From the NCBI GenBank assembly GCA_946186925.1, contig CAMHPA010000021.1, positions 1 through 39,745 of the forward strand: 39,745 nt of DNA. The letters run 5' to 3'. Under the pieces are notes generated by a model. The model was not told the origin of the DNA and made no database searches. It was given only the letters and a program-made list of their open reading frames with translations. The number at the start of each line of letters is the position of its first letter. The first letter of the stretch is position 1. The DNA is from an uncultured Bacteroidota bacterium (GTDB lineage Bacteria; Bacteroidota; Bacteroidia; Bacteroidales; SZUA-534). Shown here piece after piece: positions 1-5,506 of this stretch. Position numbers and translations under genes: made by a program.

Positions 1-413
1 ATACCTGCCTCCTTGAACCAGTCTAAACCACAAACGCCTTTCAATCCAGCCATTTCAAGACCCTTGCTGAGTCCTCCAGCACCACAAAACAAATCCACAT
101 ACGTCATTTCCGAAGGGTTGGGATTGCTCCAATAATTTGAAATATCCGCCCAATTGATAATGTCAGATTTCTTCTTTATGTCGTTAATTGTTTTGTTTTC
201 AACACCGTCTTTTAATAATGTGTCCTCAACCGAAATCGACAATAATTTTAGTGCATCAACATTTGCATCAAAATACTCTTTATCAACCCGATATGAGCCA
301 TCTATTTTTGTGCTTTCAATTTGATTTGCGGCAACCATCCGCCGTGTTGCCTTTATTGTAAGTCCTAATTTTTTCGCTACTTCAGATATAGAATATGCAT
401 TGGTGTCTTTCAT
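1..413 (-). CDS. C5-cytosine DNA methyltransferase with N-terminal HTH, 5' part only
   Basis: The reading frame opens at an ATG at 413 and runs off the left edge, giving about 137 residues. Residues 1-55 look like an excisionase/MerR-type helix-turn-helix (SISEVAKKLGLTIKATRRM, then a tyrosine/arginine-containing 'wing'). From about residue 107 comes the motif I signature of cytosine-C5 methyltransferases, YVDLFCGAGGLSKGLEMAG, which binds S-adenosylmethionine. The catalytic PC motif and the target-recognition domain would lie outside the window. Upstream of the ATG the frame meets a stop within 11 codons with no other ATG, so this start is firm. The family usually begins close to motif I, so the roughly 105-residue head is an addition. 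The enzyme could be a restriction-modification or orphan methylase; the partner, if any, is not visible. Confidence 0.8.
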   Translation of the reverse strand, partial: MKDTNAYSISEVAKKLGLTIKATRRMVAANQIESTKIDGSYRVDKEYFDANVDALKLLSISVEDTLLKDGVENKTINDIKKKSDIINWADISNYWSNPNPSEMTYVDLFCGAGGLSKGLEMAGLKGVCGLDWFKEAG

Positions 414-440
414 TAAAATTGCCTTTTCTGCGATTACTTA

Positions 441-470
441 TCGTTCAGGCATTCGAGCAAATTCTAAGGG
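441..470 (-). repeat. Partial second copy of the ncRNA 5' arm
   Basis: Read on the minus strand, just past the terminator at 472-504, the sequence CCTTAGAA...GAATGCCTGAACGA repeats the 5' part of the hairpin RNA (CCTTAGAA...GAATGCTTGAACGA, 623-588) with an internal deletion of several bases. It looks like a remnant of a tandem duplication. Confidence 0.5.
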
Positions 471-471
471 C

Positions 472-504
472 AAAAAAGAAGCGCGGACATTGTCTTATCC
501 ACGC
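472..504 (-). terminator. Rho-independent terminator of the candidate ncRNA
   Basis: On the minus strand a 7-bp stem, GCGTGGA/TCCGCGC (one G-T pair), with a 10-nt loop is followed by TTCTTTTTT. It sits directly after the hairpin RNA and 59 bases before the methyltransferase start. Confidence 0.6.
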
Positions 505-640
505 CTTAAGGCCCTGAGAATCGCCCGAATTGTTGATAAGCCGTCGTCCACGCAAGCGTAGACGTCGCAGACTTATTCTCAACAATTCGTTCAAGCATTC
601 TTAAAATTTCTCAGGTTCTAAGGCTGTGCTGAATAATAGC
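472..640 (-). ncRNA. Candidate structured RNA with 6S-like hairpin architecture
   Basis: No gene fits 414-837. On the minus strand this stretch folds into one long imperfect hairpin. The closing stem is GCCTTA/TAAGGC plus CCTGAGAA/TTCTCAGG (8 perfect pairs). A large asymmetric bubble follows, about 18 nt on the 5' side and 5 nt on the 3' side. Then come CGAATTGTTG/CAACAATTCG (10 perfect pairs), ATAAG/CTTAT, and an apical CGTC..ACGC/GCGT..GACG stem. The 3' end runs into a GC hairpin and T run. A closing stem, central bubble and long terminal stem in about 170 nt is the layout of 6S RNA, the RNA polymerase-binding regulator. The identification as 6S is inference; the pairing is seen directly. 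The rest of 641-837 is AT-rich with no clear feature. Confidence 0.45.
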
Positions 641-837
641 AAACGCAATGATTAATAATATGTTAGCTAAATTTTTGCTTCTTGTTCAATAACATTTAAA
701 TGATACATCAATTTTATTGCCTACACGTTAGAACGCAAGGCATTCCAAATATAGAAAGAAAATACTGCAAACAAGCAAATTATTTGGAATGAAAAACAAT
801 CAAGCCATTAAACAAAGACTTATGCAGTTATTTTTCA

Positions 838-1860
838 TTACTTTTTCGTTTTGGCATTATTCTTTACCAACCTTACCGTATCTTTAATTGTTTCCAAATA
901 AGCTACTTCCACGGGCGAGAGAGTATTGCTTTGGTATTTGCGGTATTCGGTAGTGGCTTTCTCCAATGCTTGCGAATGGCTGACAGAGCCCGCACCGTCG
1001 AGCAACGGGCGATTTCCCGAAGTGAGCACAGAATCCAACTGACGAATATAATCGCTCATATACATAGGTTTGTGCTCAAGTGCATTGATTTCAGCAATAT
1101 CAAAATAACCCGAAACAAGGTTATTCAGAATCTTCAATTCATTCTCGTTCAGATAGTTTTTGGCAATGCCAATATCTTTCAACGCAGGCAACTCGCCCGA
1201 AAAAGTGGTCAGCCCCATAAACGGTTTGTTGGCATCGGCACGCTCATAGATTACTTCAGCAGCCGTGTGTCCGTGGGCGGCATAGTGCAGTTTGTTCTGC
1301 ACCATTTTGAAAAACATAACGGACTCATCGCTTTTCGGATTGTAATCGACACTTGTGGCGTACAAATCGAGCACCTGCCGATACATCACCTTCTCCGACG
1401 AACGAATATCGCGTATGCGGTCGAGCAGTTCCTTCCAATAATTGCCGCCGCCATTGCCCTTCAGCCGCTCGTCATCCATCGTGAAACCCTTTATGATATA
1501 TTCCTTCAGCCGCTGTGTCGCCCAAATGCGGAAACGTGTTGCAATGGCTGATTTAATACGATACCCGAGCGAAATAATCATATCAAGGTTGTAAAAAGGC
1601 AACTCACGGCTTACTTCTCTACCACCCTCCTTGCGAACCTGTCGGAATTTCCGACAAGTTGAATCTTCGCTCAATTCGCCTTCATCATAAATATGTTTGA
1701 TATGCTCTACAACATTGGTTCTTGAACTTTGATATAGTTCTGCCAACTGCTGCTGATTGAGCCAAACAGTCTCATCGTCTAATTTCACATCGATTTTAGT
1801 CAAACCATCATCGGTTTGATAGATTATAATGTCGCCTGTGTTTTGTATGCCGTTTTCCAT
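838..1860 (-). CDS. RhuM-family protein
   Basis: The 340-residue product matches the RhuM family, named after a gene on Salmonella pathogenicity island 3. Members are common in accessory DNA of gut Bacteroidetes and have no settled biochemical role. Recognisable parts are the N-terminal segment with VWLNQQQLAELYQSSRTNV, which resembles a DNA-binding HTH, the motif FYNLDMIISLGYRIKSAIATRFRIWAT near residues 88-115, and a helical C-terminal half. There is no signal peptide or membrane segment, so it should be cytoplasmic. The start at 1860 follows a good TAnnTTTG promoter. Its neighbours, a DNA methyltransferase and an amidohydrolase, do not reveal a function. Assignment to the family is confident; a role in virulence, toxin-antitoxin action or phage response would be speculation. 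Confidence 0.85.
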   Translation of the reverse strand: MENGIQNTGDIIIYQTDDGLTKIDVKLDDETVWLNQQQLAELYQSSRTNVVEHIKHIYDEGELSEDSTCRKFRQVRKEGGREVSRELPFYNLDMIISLGYRIKSAIATRFRIWATQRLKEYIIKGFTMDDERLKGNGGGNYWKELLDRIRDIRSSEKVMYRQVLDLYATSVDYNPKSDESVMFFKMVQNKLHYAAHGHTAAEVIYERADANKPFMGLTTFSGELPALKDIGIAKNYLNENELKILNNLVSGYFDIAEINALEHKPMYMSDYIRQLDSVLTSGNRPLLDGAGSVSHSQALEKATTEYRKYQSNTLSPVEVAYLETIKDTVRLVKNNAKTKK

Positions 1861-1904
1861 TTCTTCGGTATTGTTTCAAATGGATTTCTTGTCCGTTTCT
1901 TTGT

Positions 1905-1935
1905 CAAAAATACATATTTAAGGCAATTAAACCAA
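1905..1935 (-). promoter_or_regulatory. Promoter of the RhuM gene
   Basis: On the minus strand, TATTTTTG (1912-1905) matches the Bacteroidetes -7 element TAnnTTTG. A TTG at 1935-1933 lies 20 bases upstream as a -33 element. The start codon follows about 45 bases downstream. Confidence 0.5.
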
Positions 1936-1936
1936 A

Positions 1937-1968
1937 AACGCCGCACAAATCAGAATTCGCACGGCGTT
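1937..1968 (-). terminator. Terminator after the amidohydrolase gene
   Basis: A 7-bp stem AACGCCG/CGGCGTT encloses an 18-nt loop and on the minus strand continues into TTTTTGG. It begins about 30 bases past the amidohydrolase stop codon. The T run is short, so it may be weak. Confidence 0.5.
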
Positions 1969-1998
1969 AATGGTTATCGTATTGACAATCAATACTCA

Positions 1999-2745
1999 CT
2001 ACAAGTCCATAAACTTCTTCGCATTGTTGTAGAAGATATTTTCAAGACCTTCATCGTCGACGCCGCAAGCCGCAACTTTCTGAATCTCAACTGTTGGGTG
2101 GTGGAACGGCGAGTCGATACCAAACATCACGCGGTCGTGGCCGACAGTGTCGTAGGCGTTCTTAATCTGACAACTCATTGACGTGCCCGACGTTTCGAGC
2201 CAGATATTGCTATAGCGGCGGGCCATAGTTATCGCCGCATCGACATACACCCCGTGGGCGTGGCCCATATGAATCATCACAATGGGCAGGTGCGGGTGAC
2301 GCTCGGCCAAGAGCCCGATTTGCCACGGCAGCGAGAAAGGCGGGTGCCCCGAATGCACAAACAGCGGACGGCCGTATTTCTCGCAGAGTTCGGCCACAGG
2401 GTCAACGCAAGGCGCGTCGGCGGTGTAGCCATCGAAGAGCGACTGCAGTTTGGCGCCCGCAAAATGCTCGTCGCGCAAATAATGCTCAAGCAGGTCGTAG
2501 GCAGGCTGTCCCTGCACGCAGTTCACCCACATCAGCGGCACAATCTTGTCGGGGTGGGCCTTGTAGGCGGCAAGCGTTTCGTCGTTCGAGTAGGCGCTCG
2601 ACGCGCAAAGAATGGTCTTCTCGATATTGTATTCCGCCATCTGCTCAAGCAGCCGCTCGGTGTTGAAATCGATATTGAACGGACTGCCGAACGCTCCAAT
2701 GTGCGTGTGGGCGTCAATCTTTTTGAATTTGTTAAAATCGTTCAT
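1999..2745 (-). CDS. Amidohydrolase-family metal-dependent hydrolase (TIM barrel)
   Basis: The 248-residue protein has the layout of the amidohydrolase-2 (ACMSD/TatD-like) superfamily. It shows the first-strand metal ligands DAHTHIG at residues 11-17, a later strand ending FVHSGHPPF near 130, IVMIHMGHAHG near 155, WLETSG near 183 and the conserved last-strand aspartate in FGIDSPF near 210. This is a full set of His/Asp metal ligands for a cytoplasmic barrel. The substrate cannot be deduced; family members decarboxylate or hydrolyse aromatic or amide compounds. No signal peptide is present. It is a single transcription unit: its own promoter lies upstream, a terminator follows, and another terminator closes the phosphate genes before it. 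Confidence 0.85.
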   Translation of the reverse strand: MNDFNKFKKIDAHTHIGAFGSPFNIDFNTERLLEQMAEYNIEKTILCASSAYSNDETLAAYKAHPDKIVPLMWVNCVQGQPAYDLLEHYLRDEHFAGAKLQSLFDGYTADAPCVDPVAELCEKYGRPLFVHSGHPPFSLPWQIGLLAERHPHLPIVMIHMGHAHGVYVDAAITMARRYSNIWLETSGTSMSCQIKNAYDTVGHDRVMFGIDSPFHHPTVEIQKVAACGVDDEGLENIFYNNAKKFMDL

Positions 2746-2771
2746 TTATAGCGTTTTATTTAAGGTGTAAA

Positions 2772-2806
2772 GATTAAAATGATTTTAATCCAATGGCGCA
2801 AAAGTA
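2772..2806 (-). promoter_or_regulatory. Promoter with a perfect palindrome (possible operator) before the amidohydrolase
   Basis: TACTTTTG on the minus strand (2806-2799) fits the -7 consensus. Immediately downstream, 2772-2790 is a perfect palindrome, GATTAAAA-TGA-TTTTAATC, placed where a repressor would block transcription. No clear -33 TTG is seen. Confidence 0.4.
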
Positions 2807-2840
2807 ACTGATTGCCGCAGTTTTTTTTGCAGAATTTCAC

Positions 2841-2880
2841 AAAAAAATCCGCCACAAGAGCACTTTCACCCTTGCGGCGG
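2841..2880 (-). terminator. Terminator after the PstS-type gene
   Basis: A 10-bp stem on the minus strand, CCGCCGCAAG/CTTGTGGCGG with one wobble pair and a 12-nt loop, is followed by ATTTTTTT. It starts about 25 bases past the stop codon. Confidence 0.8.
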
Positions 2881-2904
2881 GTTCAATCCGCGAAAGCGTT
2901 TGTA

Positions 2905-3888
2905 TTATTTATTTTCAAGCAAATCCAGCGCTTTCCGAATCTTTTCCTGAGTGATTTCGATATAGCCCACGGGCTCGTTCTTTTTCTGACCATCGGTGAG
3001 CACATATTTCAGGAAAGCCACAACCACAGGGTCGGTCGGGACGCCTTTGGTGACAAGATACAAATCGCGGGCGGGCGGCGACGGATAGCGGCCTTCGGCA
3101 ATGGCCTTCGTCACGTTGTCCTTCAGGTTGTAGAACTGCTCATCGTCTGATATTGAGCCGTTTTCATCGGTATCGACAGGGAAAATCTGAAGGTCGGCGT
3201 TCAGGTTGTGGGTGTCGTTGTCGTAGGCGTAACCGATATTGTTGAAGCCGATTCCGTAGATATCTTTCTGAATGGCAGCGGCAAGCCCAGGGTCGCCAAA
3301 GACGGCCGTTCCGCCAAGGTCTTCCTGCTTGGCGCCGAACCAGTTGGCAAACGTTTCGGCAGCGCCGCAAGCGTCAGAGCGGGTGTAAATGTGAATCGGC
3401 GTCTCGTCATCGGTTCCGAGCACGTCGCCCCAAGTCTTCACATCGCCATCAATCCAAATGCGGCGGGCAATCTCTTTGGTGATTCCGTGCTCAAGTATCT
3501 TGCTGATAATCGGATTGTTGGCATTGATTGTCGGCACCACGGCATCTTTAGCCGACGGGAAACCAACAGCGCCCTTCTCCTGCTCCTGCGGATAAACTTC
3601 GCGCGAAACCATACCGAAATCGACCACGCCAGCCAGCACGTCGGTCATCCCCTTGCCCGCGCCGCCAGCCGACACATCGACCTTCACGCCAGGATTCAGT
3701 TGTTGGAACTCTTCGGCCCAGACCACCGCCAGCGGATAGAGCGCAAACGCGCCCGACAGCGACAGTTCGCCCTTCAGTTTGCCGTCTTTTGTAACCTTGT
3801 TGCCCGACGTGCTACCGCCGCACGAGTTGAGTGACGCCGCCGCTACGGCCGCAATCACCACGTAATTTAAAATCCTTTTCATATTCAT
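2905..3888 (-). CDS. PstS-family phosphate-binding lipoprotein
   Basis: The 327-residue product is a periplasmic solute-binding protein of the PstS/PBP-like family. It begins with a lipoprotein signal ending LNSC (lipid cysteine at 23), so it should be membrane-anchored. Ligand-binding loops are recognisable: LSGAFALYPL near 43-52, SAGGAGKG near 73-80 and YTRSDACGAAETF near 168-180. Residues 239-250, DTDENGSISDDE, form a textbook EF-hand-type calcium loop inserted before the C-terminal helices. The gene lies 131 bases after a phosphate-porin-type gene, and the two probably form an operon closed by the terminator at 2841-2880. The permease and ATPase genes pstC, pstA and pstB are not in the window. 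Binding of phosphate is inferred from family and neighbour; another oxyanion is possible. Confidence 0.85.
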   Translation of the reverse strand: MNMKRILNYVVIAAVAAASLNSCGGSTSGNKVTKDGKLKGELSLSGAFALYPLAVVWAEEFQQLNPGVKVDVSAGGAGKGMTDVLAGVVDFGMVSREVYPQEQEKGAVGFPSAKDAVVPTINANNPIISKILEHGITKEIARRIWIDGDVKTWGDVLGTDDETPIHIYTRSDACGAAETFANWFGAKQEDLGGTAVFGDPGLAAAIQKDIYGIGFNNIGYAYDNDTHNLNADLQIFPVDTDENGSISDDEQFYNLKDNVTKAIAEGRYPSPPARDLYLVTKGVPTDPVVVAFLKYVLTDGQKKNEPVGYIEITQEKIRKALDLLENK

Positions 3889-4019
3889 AGTTTTAAGTAT
3901 TTGAAGTTTAAAGTTCTCGAAGTTTTAAGTTGAAAGTTTAACAGGTTTAACAAGTTTAAAATTCGCATTTTAATTATTATCTACCTGATTCACTTTATTC
4001 TACCTTCTGAATTCTGAAT
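3889..4019 (-). repeat. AT-rich spacer with short repeats between porin and PstS genes
   Basis: The 131-base gap is built of repeated GTTTAA/AAGTTT units (about 3900-3960) and a direct repeat TTCTGAATTCTGAATTC at its porin-proximal end. No promoter or terminator is clear. Confidence 0.35.
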
Positions 4020-5087
4020 TCAATATTTCACCGTCACCATAAAGTAAATCCCGTTGCGGTTGTCGCGGCCCTTGTTGTTTTCGAGAGTGTAGTTCAGTTT
4101 TAAATCAATGGGTTTCACGGGGTTATAGTCGAGACCGACGGTGATATCTTGCTCCGAATAGTCGCTGTTGTCGGTGTCGTCGTCGAAGAAATCGTAGCGG
4201 GCAACCAACGACAAGCCTTTCACAAATTGGTATCCGCCAGCAACATAGAAGCCTTGCGAGTTCAAGTCGCCAGTTTTTCCTGCAATGTATTCAGCGCGCG
4301 CAAATGCCTTTGCCGATTTGTATGCCACGCCGCCGCCAAAGCGGTTCATCGAAACGTAGAGATTGGTGTCCTGCGCCGTGAACTTGCGTGTGGCTTCGTT
4401 GTAGCCAGGCAGCGCACCTTCGCCCCATTGGAAGTAACCCGCAACCGAAAGTTCCTTTATCGGATTGACAATCAGTCGTCCAACAATGTCTTTCGACTCG
4501 TTGTTGTCGTTGGCGTTGAGCGTGTGACCATTGAAAATTGCCAACTCGTAGTTCAACAACGAATAACCGTCCTTCTTGAACGCGCTGCCCAAGAACTCAA
4601 GGCCAAGGTCGCGGCCATTTTGGTTGTAACCCGAAAGGTCATTCTTGCTCATTCGCACAAGCCGCTGAACAACAAGTGAATAGTTGATAAACTCAAGTTT
4701 TACGGGGTTGTATTCCGAATTCTCGATTGAGAGCGGCGACTTGTACTGTCCCAACCGCACGCCAAACTCGTTGATAGGCTTGTAGCGCACAAACAAATCG
4801 AGAATTTTGGGCGTTCCCGTAAGTTCGAGTTGCAGCTTGTAGTCAACCTTGCCAGCGTCGCCCTTGTAAAGGTCGCCTTGCAGCACCAACCTTGCGCGGC
4901 GCAAAAGGAATGTCGATTGCGGCGCGTCGGTGTAAGTGTAGCCCGCCTGTAAAAATCCCGACGGGGTGACAAGTTTCTTAATCTGCCCAGCCAGTTCACT
5001 CGTGGTTGGCTCGGCGCCTTCGGTTTGAGCAAACGCTCCCACCGCCGACAACAATAATGCTGTAATAATCAAATTTGTACGTTTCAT
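4020..5087 (-). CDS. Phosphate-selective porin O/P-type outer-membrane barrel
   Basis: The 355-residue protein starts with a signal peptide ending AFAQ (about residue 21) and ends in an aromatic-rich strand (YFMVTVKY), as expected of a 16- to 18-strand porin. The body alternates hydrophobic and charged residues with recurring barrel-strand patterns, such as PSGFLQAGYTYTD, FLLRRARLVLQGDLYKG, VDYKLQLELTG and NEFGVRLGQYKSPLSIEN. The last of these, 'RLGQYKxPLS', is typical of the OprO/OprP (Porin_O_P) family. It would let phosphate or polyphosphate cross the outer membrane and hand it to the PstS-type lipoprotein encoded next. An inverted repeat in its leader may control it. The family call is confident; the exact solute is inferred. 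Confidence 0.85.
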   Translation of the reverse strand: MKRTNLIITALLLSAVGAFAQTEGAEPTTSELAGQIKKLVTPSGFLQAGYTYTDAPQSTFLLRRARLVLQGDLYKGDAGKVDYKLQLELTGTPKILDLFVRYKPINEFGVRLGQYKSPLSIENSEYNPVKLEFINYSLVVQRLVRMSKNDLSGYNQNGRDLGLEFLGSAFKKDGYSLLNYELAIFNGHTLNANDNNESKDIVGRLIVNPIKELSVAGYFQWGEGALPGYNEATRKFTAQDTNLYVSMNRFGGGVAYKSAKAFARAEYIAGKTGDLNSQGFYVAGGYQFVKGLSLVARYDFFDDDTDNSDYSEQDITVGLDYNPVKPIDLKLNYTLENNKGRDNRNGIYFMVTVKY

Positions 5088-5120
5088 TTTAAATAGTTTT
5101 TAGTTTTTTCAATCTTTATT

Positions 5121-5158
5121 AACCTATTAAATTGATAGGTTATTTATCGGCAAACATA
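5121..5158 (-). promoter_or_regulatory. Promoter and inverted-repeat leader of the porin gene
   Basis: TATGTTTG on the minus strand (5158-5151) fits TAnnTTTG. Ten bases downstream is a perfect 7-bp inverted repeat, AACCTAT-N7-ATAGGTT (5121-5141), a plausible operator or leader hairpin. No good -33 TTG was found. Confidence 0.4.
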
Positions 5159-5275
5159 CAAGGATTTTACTTCTGCCTATCGGTTTAGTAGGGAAATTTG
5201 TAAAAAATACGATTTTATACTTAGGGGGTGTGGCGGAAATGCGTAGATATGAGTATTAACCAACGCTAAAAAAAT

Positions 5276-5341
5276 GATTTTGGCTATGGCATCTGCCGAC
5301 TTGGCTGACACCGCTCTATCTTGCCAAAATCGCCTGACTTG
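5276..5341. repeat. Spaced inverted repeat in the porin-purL intergenic region
   Basis: The 419-base gap 5088-5506 has a divergent promoter at each end. In its middle GATTTTGGC (5276-5284) and GCCAAAATC (5333-5341) form a perfect 9-bp inverted repeat spaced by 48 bases. It lies upstream of both promoters, so it may be a regulator site or a small RNA stem. Nothing else is evident in the gap. Confidence 0.4.
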
Positions 5342-5437
5342 TGCGATATATCGAACCGCTTTAAAATCTGAATAATTGAGAAGTCCGAAGCAAAAAATGC
5401 AAGTTTTTTGTGTGCGAAATTTGTGAATAAACCACCC

Positions 5438-5466
5438 TTGATTACCCCTTATTCTTTTTAAATTTG
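5438..5466 (+). promoter_or_regulatory. purL promoter
   Basis: TTG at 5438-5440 and TAAATTTG at 5459-5466, separated by 18 bases, are a near-ideal Bacteroidetes promoter. The leader to the ATG at 5507 would be about 35 bases. Confidence 0.65.
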
Positions 5467-5506
5467 CGCTTTGATTTTGAAACCGTAATTTTTAAAACGA
5501 ATTTTG

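Noticed and set aside
720-745. A GTTAGAAC-like sequence that recalls an integron attC end
   Set aside because: The matching complementary core (RYYYAAC) and the folded stem were not found, and no integrase is present.
3208-3834. A 208-codon open frame on plus opposite the PstS-type gene
   Set aside because: Mirror of a clearly conserved gene; Arg/Val-rich translation with no motif.
5504-5506. TTG one codon before the purL ATG
   Set aside because: The adjacent ATG is the simpler start; no signal favours TTG.
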